This document shows, piece by piece, positions 33,797-43,360 of a DNA stretch of 64,000 nt (the stretch's first letter is position 1; every line of letters starts with the position of its first letter). The stretch covers positions 655,884 through 719,883 of the forward strand of contig NZ_NIWT01000005.1 of NCBI RefSeq assembly GCF_002236115.1, given 5' to 3'. The notes below the pieces were generated by a model. That model was not told where the DNA came from, ran no database searches, and was given only the letters and a program-made list of their open reading frames with translations. The stretch is from Pseudomonas jessenii (GTDB lineage Bacteria > Pseudomonadota > Gammaproteobacteria > Pseudomonadales > Pseudomonadaceae). A program made the translations under genes and the position numbers.

Positions 33797-34438
33797 ATGC
33801 GTAATCTGATCATCAGTGCCGTTTTTGCCGCTGCCAGCCTGTTTGGCATGACTGCCCAGGCCGCCGACGCCCCAGCCGCCCCTTATGTCGAGCTGACCAA
33901 TCCGGTTCCGGTTGCCGTGCCTGGCAAGATCGAAGTGGTGGAGCTGTTCTGGTACGGCTGCCCGCATTGCTATCATTTTGAACCGACAATCAATCCTTGG
34001 GCTGAAAAACTGCCATCCGATGTGAATTTCAAGCGTATTCCAGCCATGTTCGGCGGAGCTTGGGATGCTCATGGCCAAATGTTCTTGACCCTTGAGTCCA
34101 TGGGTGTTGAGCATAAGGTTCATGCCGCGGTATTCGACGCGATCCAGAACAAAAAAATGAAGCTGATCGACAAGAATGACATGGCTGACTTCCTGGCTAC
34201 CCAGGGCGTAGACAAGGATAAATTCCTGGCCACCTTCGACTCCTTTGCTATCAAGGGCCAGGTTGTTCAAGCCCGTGAACTGGCCAAGAAGTATGAGATC
34301 TCCGGCGTTCCAACCCTGGTCGTCAACGGCAAGTATCGCTTCGACGTGGGTTCTGCCGGCGGTGCCGAACAGGCCCTGCAACTGGCCGACAAACTGATCG
34401 ACAAAGAGCGAGCGGCTAACAAGGCTGCCGCCAACTAA
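33797..34438 (+). CDS. dsbA: thiol:disulfide interchange protein DsbA
   Basis: 213 residues. The signal peptide ends at TAQA. The thioredoxin-fold active site is CPHC (Cys55, Cys58), with the cis-proline loop GVPT further on. DsbA introduces disulfide bonds in periplasmic proteins. The start at ATG 33797 follows CAGGAG. The next gene starts 15 bp after the stop, so they form an operon (dsbA, endonuclease-like gene, diguanylate cyclase), as PA5489-PA5487. Confidence 0.96.
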   Translation: MRNLIISAVFAAASLFGMTAQAADAPAAPYVELTNPVPVAVPGKIEVVELFWYGCPHCYHFEPTINPWAEKLPSDVNFKRIPAMFGGAWDAHGQMFLTLESMGVEHKVHAAVFDAIQNKKMKLIDKNDMADFLATQGVDKDKFLATFDSFAIKGQVVQARELAKKYEISGVPTLVVNGKYRFDVGSAGGAEQALQLADKLIDKERAANKAAAN

Positions 34439-34452
34439 GGGCAGTCACTGCC

Positions 34453-35331
34453 ATGCGCCGATGGGGTACTGAACGCATCGTTGGCCTGCATGATCCGCGG
34501 GTCAACGAGCATCATCTGGAATCCACGGGCCTGCCCGCAGACAGTCGTCTGCGCTTGCTCAGTTTCAATATCCAGGTCGGTATCAGTACCGAGCGCTATC
34601 GGCATTACCTGACCCGGGGCTGGCAGCACCTGCTGCCGCACACGGGGCGTGCCGATAACCTGCAGAAAATCGGCAATCTGCTAGGCGACTTCGATCTGGT
34701 CGCCTTGCAAGAGGCCGATGGCGGCAGCCTGCGATCAGGTTACGTCAATCAGGTCGAACACCTGGCCCAGCTCGGCGCCTTTCCCTACTGGTATCAACAA
34801 CTCAATCGTAATCTCGGTCGCCTGGCCCAGCACAGCAATGGCGTGCTCAGCCGATTGCGTCCGTGGGCAATTGAGGATCATCCGTTGCCGGGACCAAAGG
34901 GTCGCGGAGCCATTCTGGTACGGTTCGGCGAAGGCCCGGAAGCGCTGGTGGTGGTCATGATGCACCTGGCGTTGGGCGCCCGGGCACGCAGTCTGCAATT
35001 GGCCTACATCCGCGAGTTGATCGGCGACTACAAGCATCAGGTGCTGATGGGCGACATGAACACCCATGCCAGTGACCTGCTGCAACATTCCCCGTTGCGC
35101 GATCTCGGCCTGCTTGCGCCGCAACTGGAAGCGACGTTTCCCAGCTGGCGCCCACAGCGCTGCCTGGACCATATCCTGCTGAGCCCGAGCCTGACCCTGG
35201 AAAAGGTTGAGGTGCTGGCACAGCCCATTTCCGATCACCTGCCGGTCGCGGTAGAGATTCGTTTGCCGGGTTCGCTCACGGCCGATGCATTGCCCGCGTT
35301 GAGTCCTGCCCCTCGCGGATCCCATGAATGA
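34453..35331 (+). CDS. endonuclease/exonuclease/phosphatase family protein
   Basis: 292 residues, EEP-fold metal-dependent hydrolase. Motifs in order are LLSFNIQVG (Asn), LVALQEADGG (metal-binding Glu), MGDMNTHASD (Asp/Asn) and the catalytic pair in ISDHLPVAVE and LDHILLSP. Substrate unknown; relatives cleave DNA or phosphodiesters. Its stop overlaps the start of the diguanylate cyclase gene (ATGA at 35328-35331). It corresponds by order to PA5488. Confidence 0.87.
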   Translation: MRRWGTERIVGLHDPRVNEHHLESTGLPADSRLRLLSFNIQVGISTERYRHYLTRGWQHLLPHTGRADNLQKIGNLLGDFDLVALQEADGGSLRSGYVNQVEHLAQLGAFPYWYQQLNRNLGRLAQHSNGVLSRLRPWAIEDHPLPGPKGRGAILVRFGEGPEALVVVMMHLALGARARSLQLAYIRELIGDYKHQVLMGDMNTHASDLLQHSPLRDLGLLAPQLEATFPSWRPQRCLDHILLSPSLTLEKVEVLAQPISDHLPVAVEIRLPGSLTADALPALSPAPRGSHE

Positions 35332-37286
35332 GCGACGAAGCACAGCGCTGGAAAGAGAAATACCTCAAAAGCATCGAACAACAGGAAAAGCTCGAACGTC
35401 GCTGGGACGCGCGGCTCGACTTGCTGCGTCGCGGGCTGGTGCGCAGCACCCTGGCAGCGGAAGGTACGGACCGCGCCGTTGACCAATGCATGAAGGAAAT
35501 GCGCGAAGTCGTGCGTACCGATGACATGGACGCCGGCCTGGCTGCGCTGATTCCACGCCTGGAAAAAGCCGTGCTCGACTCCGAACAGCGTCGGGAAACC
35601 CGAGTCAACCAGACCAGTGCCGCCTTGACTGCGCTGGTCACGCAACTGCAAACATTGCCATTGCCACGGGATGTGAGTCGGCCACTCAAGAATTTCGCCA
35701 AGCACCTGGATGCGCGGGTCAGTCAGGCGCGCGAGATGCCCTTGCTGCTCAGCGAGCTGAGTGGCTTGCAGGGCAAGGCCCTGAGCCAGCTGGAGACCCC
35801 AACGGAGAACGGCCGGCCGGGCTTGCTGCAGCGGTTGTTCGGCGGTCGTGAAGCGCAGGAGACGGAGGCATCGACGGCCGCTGCTCCTGCGCTGGCTGCC
35901 CCTGTAGCCGAGAGCCCTGCGGCAAGCTGCGAGGTACCCGCTGTTGAGCGAGTCGAGGACCAGTTCGCGCCAACCGAGCCAGCCGTGGCTTTTGCGCCTC
36001 CGGCTGCGGAGCCTCAACCACCCAGTGCAGCCGCGGCGGAAATCGAATCGGCCGAGAAACCGATCCCGGAAACCATCGCGACATCACCTGAGTCGCAAGC
36101 GAACCCCGACGAGCTGACCGCGCAAGCATCGCCCGATAGCTTGCCCTTACCTCCGATTCCGATGCAGGACGTGGCCGTCGTCGATCAGGCGCCATCCGAA
36201 CACGACATTCTCTACGCACTTCCGGATTCCCCCGAGCCCTCCTACAGCTCGGTGGCCAGCCACATCGAAGACACGTTGCTGGGGCTGCTCGACGACCTGA
36301 CACTGCCCGAGCGTCATCGTCCGCAAGCCGAATCCATGCGCGATCGTCTGAAAAACGGTCTGAACTGGTACGAATTGCTGCCGATTCTCGACGACTTCGC
36401 CACATTGATGCTGGCCATTACCGACAGCGGCCAGCATGAGTTCGAAGCCTATCTGCAACGACTGAACGAGCGTCTCGAATCGTTCCAGAGCAACTTGCAG
36501 GCCGCCACCGCGGGACACGCCGACAACCGTTCGGCTGCGCGACAGATGGACACGCAGATCCGCGAACAGGTCGATGGCCTGCAAAGCAGCATGCAGGAAG
36601 CCGCGGACCTGGAAGATCTCAAGCACGTACTGGAAAACCATCTCGAAGGCTTGCTGGGCACCATGGACCAGCACCAGAAACAGCGCGATGAGCGCGAGCA
36701 GGAGGTCGCTGCGCGCCTGCACAGCCTGGCCGAGCGGGTCGCCCATATGGAGCAGGAGGCCCAGGGTTACCGCGAGCACCTTGAAGAGCAACGACAGAAG
36801 GCATTGGTCGACCCGTTGACCGGGCTGCCCAACCGCGCGGCCTGGAGCGAGCGCCTGGGTCATGAAGTCACACAATGGCAACAACATGGCAACACGCTGT
36901 TGCTGGCCATGCTCGACCTCGATCATTTCAAGCGCATCAATGACAACTACGGGCATCTGGCCGGTGACAAAGTGCTGAAAATCATCGCCAGCGTGTTGCG
37001 CAAGCGGCTGCGCGGAACGGATTTCATTGCACGGTTTGGCGGCGAGGAGTTTGTGCTGTTAATGCCATCCACGGTGCCGGCGGCGGGGCTGAAGATGCTG
37101 GAAAGCTTGCGGGCCTCCATCGAAGCCTGTCCGTTCCACTTCAAGGGAGAGCCGGTGACCATTACCGTGTCTATCGGAATGACGGCGTTCAGGCCGGGTG
37201 AACATAGCGATCAGGTACTTAAAAGAGCCGATCAGGCGCTGTATCGCGCAAAAAATGCCGGCCGCAACCGAGTGGAACCGAGCTGA
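35328..37286 (+). CDS. dgcH: diguanylate cyclase with C-terminal GGDEF domain (DgcH-like)
   Basis: 652 residues. It makes c-di-GMP. The last ~170 residues form a GGDEF domain: DPLTGLPNRAAW, the substrate-binding LDHFKRINDNYGH and the active-site variant RFGGEEF, which is catalytically competent in this family. No RxxD inhibitory site is obvious five residues before GGEEF. The N-terminal part is soluble and helical, followed by a long Pro/Ala/Glu-rich linker (about 180-300) and coiled-coil helices leading to the catalytic domain. No membrane span is seen. It corresponds by order to PA5487 (DgcH). Confidence 0.9.
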   Translation: MSDEAQRWKEKYLKSIEQQEKLERRWDARLDLLRRGLVRSTLAAEGTDRAVDQCMKEMREVVRTDDMDAGLAALIPRLEKAVLDSEQRRETRVNQTSAALTALVTQLQTLPLPRDVSRPLKNFAKHLDARVSQAREMPLLLSELSGLQGKALSQLETPTENGRPGLLQRLFGGREAQETEASTAAAPALAAPVAESPAASCEVPAVERVEDQFAPTEPAVAFAPPAAEPQPPSAAAAEIESAEKPIPETIATSPESQANPDELTAQASPDSLPLPPIPMQDVAVVDQAPSEHDILYALPDSPEPSYSSVASHIEDTLLGLLDDLTLPERHRPQAESMRDRLKNGLNWYELLPILDDFATLMLAITDSGQHEFEAYLQRLNERLESFQSNLQAATAGHADNRSAARQMDTQIREQVDGLQSSMQEAADLEDLKHVLENHLEGLLGTMDQHQKQRDEREQEVAARLHSLAERVAHMEQEAQGYREHLEEQRQKALVDPLTGLPNRAAWSERLGHEVTQWQQHGNTLLLAMLDLDHFKRINDNYGHLAGDKVLKIIASVLRKRLRGTDFIARFGGEEFVLLMPSTVPAAGLKMLESLRASIEACPFHFKGEPVTITVSIGMTAFRPGEHSDQVLKRADQALYRAKNAGRNRVEPS

Positions 37287-37389
37287 CGGTGATCTGTTCC
37301 ATTTTGTTTAATTCGATGGGATTGCCGTCCACCCGCAAGGCATTACGTTACACTGTTGCATTATTGTCTTGCGTGTACTGCCTTTCGCC

Positions 37390-38169
37390 ATGAAATATTT
37401 TGCTCTGATCTTATCGCTGATTGTGCTTGCCGGCTGTGCCAGCGGCCCCCGTTTCAACACCAGCCACTCTTCGGCCAATTACGACAGCCGCGTGCAATTT
37501 GTGGTGGTGCATTACACCAATGCCTCGCTGGAGCGTTCGTTGCAATTGCTGACCCACGGTGAGGTCAGCAGCCATTACCTGATCGGCGACGACAAGGGCG
37601 CCACCATCTACAAGCTGATGGATGAAAATGTGCGGGCCTGGCACGCCGGGGAGAGTGAGTGGAATGGCCGCACCTGGCTGAATTCCAGTTCCATCGGTAT
37701 CGAAATCGTCAACCCGGGCTTCGAGGACACCCCGACCGGACGCGTGTGGTATCCCTACACCGAAGACCAGGTCCAGTCGTTGATCGTGTTGCTCAAGGAC
37801 ATTAGCAAACGTCACGGCATAAAACCTCGCGAGATCATTGGCCATAGTGATATTGCTCCCTTGCGCAAGCTGGACCCGGGGCCGCTGTTCCCCTGGAAGC
37901 GTCTGGCCGCCGAAGGCTTGGGCATCTGGCCGAATGAACAGTCGGTGGCGCGCCAGCAAATGTTGTTCGCCGAGCAGTTGCCGAGCATCAGTTGGTTTCA
38001 GGCGCAGTTGGCCCGCCTGGGTTATGCCTCGCCACAGACCGGCGAGCTCGATGTCGCGACACGACATGTGATAGCGGCATTTCAGATGCATTTCCGTCCG
38101 GCGCGTTTCGATGGCACTCCGGATGCGCAAACCGCCGCGCTACTGTGGGTGTTGAACCAGACAAAATAA
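37390..38169 (+). CDS. ampDh2: lipoprotein N-acetylmuramoyl-L-alanine amidase AmpDh2
   Basis: 259 residues. The lipoprotein signal has lipobox VLAGC (Cys16). The amidase_2 domain shows the zinc ligands in VVVHYTN (His) and GHSDIAPLRKLDPGPLFPW (His and Asp) and the catalytic region SIGIEIVNPG. The C-terminal ~70 residues form a peptidoglycan-binding-like helical domain (LARLGYASPQTGELD). It cleaves murein in the periplasm and affects peptidoglycan recycling and ampC control in P. aeruginosa. The ATG at 37390 fits the signal sequence. Confidence 0.93.
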   Translation: MKYFALILSLIVLAGCASGPRFNTSHSSANYDSRVQFVVVHYTNASLERSLQLLTHGEVSSHYLIGDDKGATIYKLMDENVRAWHAGESEWNGRTWLNSSSIGIEIVNPGFEDTPTGRVWYPYTEDQVQSLIVLLKDISKRHGIKPREIIGHSDIAPLRKLDPGPLFPWKRLAAEGLGIWPNEQSVARQQMLFAEQLPSISWFQAQLARLGYASPQTGELDVATRHVIAAFQMHFRPARFDGTPDAQTAALLWVLNQTK

Positions 38170-38245
38170 TGACGCCCGCCCGACGGTCAGGGCTTTTTTC
38201 CAATCAGCAGCTATAACTCATTGGTAATACATCGGATATTGCACA

Positions 38246-39859
38246 ATGACTGCTGCTCGAGAGACCTTCCGTAGTTGGTTCCATCGCCCCTGGTTCCTGG
38301 GGCTGATGTCTACTGTCTTGAGCGCAACATTATTGATGGCCGGCAGCCTGTTCGTCGCCATACACCAGGTCGAGCAAAGCGAAAGCGAAGAAATGAATGC
38401 TCAGGGCGAACGCTTCCTCGCCCGTCTCGAACAGCTCTTCGGGCAACTGCGTGAAAGCCTTGATGACCTTGAAGCGCAACCGTTGCGCGGCTGCGATGCT
38501 GAAATGATCGCGACCTTGCAACAGGTTACGTTCAATTATCGCTTCGTCTACGAAGCCGCCTACATGGACTCTTCACGAATCTGCTCCAATCGCCCTCGTC
38601 AGGAAGGGCTGTCGCTGAGTCGATCGCCAGACATCAAAGGCCCGACTTACAGCTATTGGCTCAATACCACCACTGAACCCGATGAAAACCGTGCCGCGCT
38701 GATGCTCGGGCGCGGGAATTTCCGGGTGGCGACCTCTCGCGGGCATTTGACCGATATGGTCGACCTGTCGCCGGGCAGCAGCCTGCTGGTGGTCCTGGAC
38801 CATGGCGCGCGCGCGATTCCGGTGCTGGGCGCTTCTCAGGTCTGGCCGCCGGCCGAGGCCTGGCCACCGAAAAACCGTGATGCGCTGCAGATCACCCAGG
38901 CACGCCTGATATACCGGATGCCCACCGACAACCCGGAATATCAATTGGTGTTGATCAGCCCGCGCACCGGCATGCATATCCCGGCGGTCTGGTGGTGGTT
39001 GCTGCCGGCCAGCCTTGCGCTGGGCATATGCGTTGGGTTCCTGGTGTTTTTGCTGGTGCGCCAACGGCAGTCGTTGGACGCCGAGCTGGCCGGCGCGATT
39101 CGCCGTGGCGAGTTGCAGGTGCTGTACCAACCGATCTTCGACCTCGATAGCCGCAACTGTGTCGGGGCAGAAGCACTGCTGCGCTGGCGCAGGCCGGACG
39201 GTACCCTGACCAGTCCCGACCTGTTCATTCCGATGGCGGAGAACACCGGGCAGATTCGCCAGATGACGGACTTCGTCTTGCAGCGCCTGCTCGAGCAACT
39301 CGGCCAGTTGCTGCGTGCGAACCCGCAGCTGTACATCTCGGTCAATCTCGCGGCGTGTGATGTGATGGTTCCGCGGATTGGCCAGGTGATGGCGCGGCTG
39401 CTGACCCTGCATCGCGTCGCTGCGCGGCAAATTGCTTTTGAAGTCACCGAGCGCGGGTTGGTCGATGTGGTGGTGGCCCGGGAAAACCTGCAAGCGCTAC
39501 GGGATGTCGGGCATCAGGTGTTGATCGATGATTTTGGCACCGGCTATTGCAGCCTCGCCTATTTGCAAACCCTGCCAGTCGATTGCCTGAAAATCGACAA
39601 GGCGTTCATTGATGCGCTGGGCCATGACGCCGCCAGCAGCGGCGTGGCCCCGCATATCATTCATATGGCCCAGTCGCTGCACCTGAAGGTGATTGCCGAG
39701 GGCATCGAACATGAGGCCCAGGCCGCGTTCCTGTGCAGTGAAGGCGTGAAGTTCGGCCAGGGCTGGCTGTTCGCCCGCGCGTTGAGCGCAGTGCAGTTCA
39801 CGGAATTGATTACCCGGGGCCGGCGTCGGGCCGGCCGGCGCCTGGATGACGAAGCGTGA
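38246..39859 (+). CDS. membrane EAL phosphodiesterase with periplasmic CSS-type sensor domain
   Basis: 537 residues. Two membrane spans (about 18-40 and 246-268) enclose a periplasmic domain of about 200 residues with cysteines at CDAE and RICSN, resembling the CSS-motif sensor. The cytosolic EAL domain (about 280-530) has EALLRW, DDFGTGYCSL, KIDKAFID and EGIEHEAQ, so the residues for c-di-GMP hydrolysis are present. In P. aeruginosa ampDh2 and kinB are adjacent, so this gene appears to be an extra in this lineage. In CSS-EAL proteins the redox state of the cysteines controls activity; here the third residue is Asn, so the motif is imperfect. Confidence 0.88.
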   Translation: MTAARETFRSWFHRPWFLGLMSTVLSATLLMAGSLFVAIHQVEQSESEEMNAQGERFLARLEQLFGQLRESLDDLEAQPLRGCDAEMIATLQQVTFNYRFVYEAAYMDSSRICSNRPRQEGLSLSRSPDIKGPTYSYWLNTTTEPDENRAALMLGRGNFRVATSRGHLTDMVDLSPGSSLLVVLDHGARAIPVLGASQVWPPAEAWPPKNRDALQITQARLIYRMPTDNPEYQLVLISPRTGMHIPAVWWWLLPASLALGICVGFLVFLLVRQRQSLDAELAGAIRRGELQVLYQPIFDLDSRNCVGAEALLRWRRPDGTLTSPDLFIPMAENTGQIRQMTDFVLQRLLEQLGQLLRANPQLYISVNLAACDVMVPRIGQVMARLLTLHRVAARQIAFEVTERGLVDVVVARENLQALRDVGHQVLIDDFGTGYCSLAYLQTLPVDCLKIDKAFIDALGHDAASSGVAPHIIHMAQSLHLKVIAEGIEHEAQAAFLCSEGVKFGQGWLFARALSAVQFTELITRGRRRAGRRLDDEA

Positions 39860-39866
39860 GGGTGAC

Positions 39867-41657
39867 CTAAACGGTCAGCGTCATGTAGAACTGAGTTCCT
39901 TGCCCCGGTCGTGAATAGACACCCATCCGTCCGCCATGCAATTGCACGATTTCCTTGCACAAGGCCAGGCCGAGCCCGGCCCCACCCTTCTTGCGTCCAA
40001 CCTGCACGAAGGGCTCGAAGATCCGCCCCTGCTGACCGTAGGCAATACCTTCGCCGTTGTCCTCGACACTGATGATGACCCGGTCACCGTGACGCCGGGC
40101 CTGCAAGCGTATCCGCCCGCCGGAGCCGGTGTGACGCAAGGCGTTGTCGAGCAAATTGTCGAGTACCCGCTCCAGTTGTGGCTGATCGGCCTGCAACCGC
40201 GGCAACGGCCCCTGCACTTCCACCAGCAGATTGATTTCCTTCTCTTCGGCCGATGTGGCAAAACGTGACCGAGCCTGTTCCAGCAACGCCTCGATGGAAC
40301 ACGGCGTCAGGGTGAGTTTCTGCAAACCGTTCTGGTAACGGGAGAAATTCAGCAGGTCATTGATCAACTGCATCAGCCGCTGCATCTCTTCGTTCACGGT
40401 ATCGAGCAGGTCGGCTTCCCGGGAGTCCGGGGCAAAGTGAGCGCGCTCACGGAACAATCCGAAGGCCATGTGCATGCCGGTGACCGGTGTGCGTAATTCA
40501 TGGGAGGCTCGCAATACGAATTCGCTGCGTACCCGTTCGAACGCTCGTTGCTCCGTGACGTCATGCAGCACCATCACGGCACCCAGAATATGGCCCTGGG
40601 TATGGCTGACCGGGGTCAGGCTGTAGGTCAGCAGTCTCGACTCGCCATCGACTTCGACACTCAAGTCTTCCGGAGCCCGCTCCAGCGTGCCGCCGCGCAG
40701 CACCAGTTGCAGCTGCTCATCGAGCTCGGGGCGCTCCAGCGCCGTACCCAGCCCCTGACCCAGACGATCGGACTCCCAGCCCAACTGACGCTGGGCTACA
40801 GGGTTAAGGTGTTCCAGATGGCCCTGACGGTCGATCATCAGCAGTCCGTCGTCGATGCTGTCGAGCACGGCCTGCAAGCGCTGCTGACCGGCCAGCAGCT
40901 CATCTACGTTGGTGGCCTGATGCTCACGCAGCGCCTGGGCCATGATCCCGAAACGCCGGGTCAGCTGGTTCAGTTCCACCGCCGAGGAAATCGGCAGGGT
41001 GACATCGAAATTGCCTTGGCCGATATTGTCCGCCGCCTTGGCCAAGGCCTCGATGGGCTCCCCGAAACGCCGGGCGATGGCTTGTGCGGTCACGAAGCCG
41101 ATGATCAGCACCGCCAGCCCCACCAGGCCAAGCAACCCGGCAAACAGCAGCGCCTGCTCCCGGGCCTGGCGCTCGGTATCGCTGATGTTATCAAGCGCGC
41201 GCTTGTGCTCGGCGATCAGGCCATTGCGTAGCGCATTGAATTTTTCCGTCAGGTTGTCGTGGCTGCTGAGCACCTTCGACGGGTCCGGGGACGCTTCATA
41301 AGCCTGGATAAAACGCTCGTAGTCGGCCTTGGCTTTTCTGAAACCGTGCTCGCTTGCGGTTTCCTCCGGCTCCTGGGCGATGCCCTCCTCCAGCAGTTCG
41401 AAGTAACGCTGCTTCGAGGCAGCGAAAGCGGCGGAGTCAGGCTTCTCGCTGAGCATGATGATCAGTTGATCACCCAGGGTCTGACGCAGCTTGAGCCCCA
41501 GGTCCAGGGTGATGAAGTTACTGCGGATCAGTGCTTCCTGGCTGCCGGCCATCTGCATCACGCTGACCAGCCCGAGCAAGAGCCCGAGCAACGCGACGGT
41601 GATCAGTGCGGAGATGCTCAGGAAAAGCCGGGTCCGCAATTTCATCGCCAGTTTCAT
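39867..41657 (-). CDS. kinB: sensor histidine kinase KinB
   Basis: 596 residues, close to the 595 of P. aeruginosa KinB. Order: membrane span (about 11-36), periplasmic four-helix sensor, second span (168-192), HAMP (about 193-245), PAS (about 255-370), HisKA with SEFVLRASHELRTP (phospho-acceptor His386, Pro391 next to the kinase/phosphatase switch), then the ATPase domain with N box LDNLLDNALRH and G box DNGEGIAYG. Its partner AlgB lies 10 bp upstream on the same strand. KinB controls AlgB phosphorylation and alginate and virulence genes. ATG 41657 was chosen to match the family start. Confidence 0.95.
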   Translation of the reverse strand: MKLAMKLRTRLFLSISALITVALLGLLLGLVSVMQMAGSQEALIRSNFITLDLGLKLRQTLGDQLIIMLSEKPDSAAFAASKQRYFELLEEGIAQEPEETASEHGFRKAKADYERFIQAYEASPDPSKVLSSHDNLTEKFNALRNGLIAEHKRALDNISDTERQAREQALLFAGLLGLVGLAVLIIGFVTAQAIARRFGEPIEALAKAADNIGQGNFDVTLPISSAVELNQLTRRFGIMAQALREHQATNVDELLAGQQRLQAVLDSIDDGLLMIDRQGHLEHLNPVAQRQLGWESDRLGQGLGTALERPELDEQLQLVLRGGTLERAPEDLSVEVDGESRLLTYSLTPVSHTQGHILGAVMVLHDVTEQRAFERVRSEFVLRASHELRTPVTGMHMAFGLFRERAHFAPDSREADLLDTVNEEMQRLMQLINDLLNFSRYQNGLQKLTLTPCSIEALLEQARSRFATSAEEKEINLLVEVQGPLPRLQADQPQLERVLDNLLDNALRHTGSGGRIRLQARRHGDRVIISVEDNGEGIAYGQQGRIFEPFVQVGRKKGGAGLGLALCKEIVQLHGGRMGVYSRPGQGTQFYMTLTV

Positions 41658-41667
41658 CGGCGATTGC

Positions 41668-43014
41668 TCACAAGTTGTACTGCTTGCGTTTGCGGTACAG
41701 CGTCGAGGCGTCGATGCCCAGGGTTTTCGCCGCTTGATCCAGGGTGTCGGCGGTGGCGAGGACCGCGCCGATGTGGGCCTTCTCCAGCTCATCCAGGCTC
41801 AGTGCCGCGCCGATGCGCGGCGCATTGTTGACCGGGGTTTCAGCCATGCCCAGATGACTGATCTCGACCCGCTCCTGCGGACAGATGATGCTCGCCCGTT
41901 CGATCACGTTGCGCAGTTCACGGATGTTGCCCGGCCAGCGATAGCCCAGCAGTGCTTCCCGGGCCTCGTCGCTGAAGACGCGCGCGGGACGGGCGTACTC
42001 CTTGACGAAGCGTGCCAGGAAACGGTCGGCCAGGTTGAGAATATCTTCGCGGCGTTCGCGTAGCGGTGGCAGGTGCAAGGTAATGACATTCAGGCGATAG
42101 AGCAGGTCTTCACGGAAACGACCGTCGCGCACCATGTCCTCAAGGTTGAGGTTGGTGGCCGCAAGGATGCGCACATCGGCACGGCGGGTCACCGGATCAC
42201 CGACGCGCTCATATTCCTTGTCCTGAATAAAACGCAGCAACTTCGGCTGCAATGTCAGGGGAAAGTCGCCGATCTCGTCGAGAAACAGCGTTCCGCCGTC
42301 AGCTTGGTTGACTCGGCCCAAGGTGCTTTCGCTGGCGCCGGTGAAGGCGCCGCGGCTGTGGCCGAAGAGTTCGCTTTCCATGAGCTCGGCGGTCAGCGAC
42401 GGGCAGTTGATCGTGACGCAGGATTTCTTCGCGCGTTTGCTCCAGCCGTGAATGGCTTGGGACAGTTCGCCCTTGCCGGTACCGGATTCACCCAGAATCA
42501 GGATATTGGCATCGGTCGTGGCAACCTGGCGGGCGGTTTCGAGTACCACTTTCATGGCCGGGCTGTGGGAGTCCAGACCATCCATGGGCTTGCGTACCTC
42601 GCCTTCCAGGGCTTCCAGTCGCGCCGACAATTGCCGCACTTCCAGTTGCTTGGCGGTTGCCAGCCGCAATTGATCGGGGCTGCACGGTTTGACCAGATAG
42701 TCGGCGGCGCCAGCCTGAATCGCATCCACCGCCGTGTCGACGGCAGAGTGCGCAGTGACGATCACCACCCGCATCCAGGGCGCCTGGATACGCATCTGGG
42801 CCAGCACATCGAGGCCGTTGTCTTCACCCAGGCGCAAGTCGAGGAAGCACAGGTCGAAAACCTGCCGTTGCAACAGGGCTTCTGCCTGCGCGGCGCTGGT
42901 GGCGGTGGCCACGCTGTAGCCTTCGTCTTCGAGGCAATAACGGAAAGTACGCAGGATGGCGGATTCGTCATCCACCAGCAGAATGCGGCCTTGATGCTCA
43001 GTGGCGGACTCCAT
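41668..43014 (-). CDS. algB: NtrC-family response regulator AlgB
   Basis: 448 residues. The receiver domain has the acidic pair VDDE and phosphorylation site Asp59 (CFLDLRLG), identical in position to P. aeruginosa AlgB. The AAA+ domain shows Walker A GESGTGKGEL, the GAFTGA loop that usually contacts sigma-54, and Walker B LFLDEIGDF. The C-terminal Fis-type helix-turn-helix ends DASTLYRKRKQYNL. AlgB activates alginate genes and controls quorum sensing targets; P. aeruginosa work describes action at algD without sigma-54 although GAFTGA is kept. The start has AAGGAG ten bases upstream. Confidence 0.95.
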   Translation of the reverse strand: MESATEHQGRILLVDDESAILRTFRYCLEDEGYSVATATSAAQAEALLQRQVFDLCFLDLRLGEDNGLDVLAQMRIQAPWMRVVIVTAHSAVDTAVDAIQAGAADYLVKPCSPDQLRLATAKQLEVRQLSARLEALEGEVRKPMDGLDSHSPAMKVVLETARQVATTDANILILGESGTGKGELSQAIHGWSKRAKKSCVTINCPSLTAELMESELFGHSRGAFTGASESTLGRVNQADGGTLFLDEIGDFPLTLQPKLLRFIQDKEYERVGDPVTRRADVRILAATNLNLEDMVRDGRFREDLLYRLNVITLHLPPLRERREDILNLADRFLARFVKEYARPARVFSDEAREALLGYRWPGNIRELRNVIERASIICPQERVEISHLGMAETPVNNAPRIGAALSLDELEKAHIGAVLATADTLDQAAKTLGIDASTLYRKRKQYNL

Positions 43015-43250
43015 TTTCCTACGCTCCTTAATGAATGATCGTTATTTAGTCTCGGAGAAATCGGGCATGTTGCATGATTGATTCTGAGCCATTCCTGTCA
43101 TGGCAGGGTAGCTTTCATCCCATGTATCGCTTAGCCGGTTAATTTCGTGGGTCTTAAATGGATGCCCGGTTTCCTGCAAAGGCCAGCGTGTATTTCTGAC
43201 ATCCGCGCCCTTCTCTCAATTCAAAAAATTTACGTCTTCCTTCAAACCAA

Positions 43251-43298
43251 TCGTGCAATACGCACGACTGAACAAGAGGCATCGTGCAGGATGCGTGC
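43251..43298. promoter_or_regulatory. dyad sites, candidate enhancer for a sigma-54 activator
   Basis: TCGTGC-AATAC-GCACGA at 43251-43267 is a perfect 6-bp dyad. A second TCGTGC starts at 43282, 31 bp (about three helical turns) further on, with a weaker second half. The pair lies about 70-120 bp upstream of the sigma-54 promoter, the usual distance for an enhancer-binding protein. Confidence 0.5.
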
Positions 43299-43360
43299 GA
43301 AGTGAATTTTTTTATGCTCATAAAGCATTGATATAAAAAGAAATTATTCAAAATAAAAGC

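Noticed and set aside
38176..38202. Terminator behind ampDh2
   Set aside because: GCCC/GGGC with six T is present, but the stem is only four base pairs with a long loop, too weak to assert.
43015..43100. AlgU promoter for algB
   Set aside because: I searched the leftward strand for GAACTT-N16/17-TCTGA and found no acceptable match near the start, so none is claimed.
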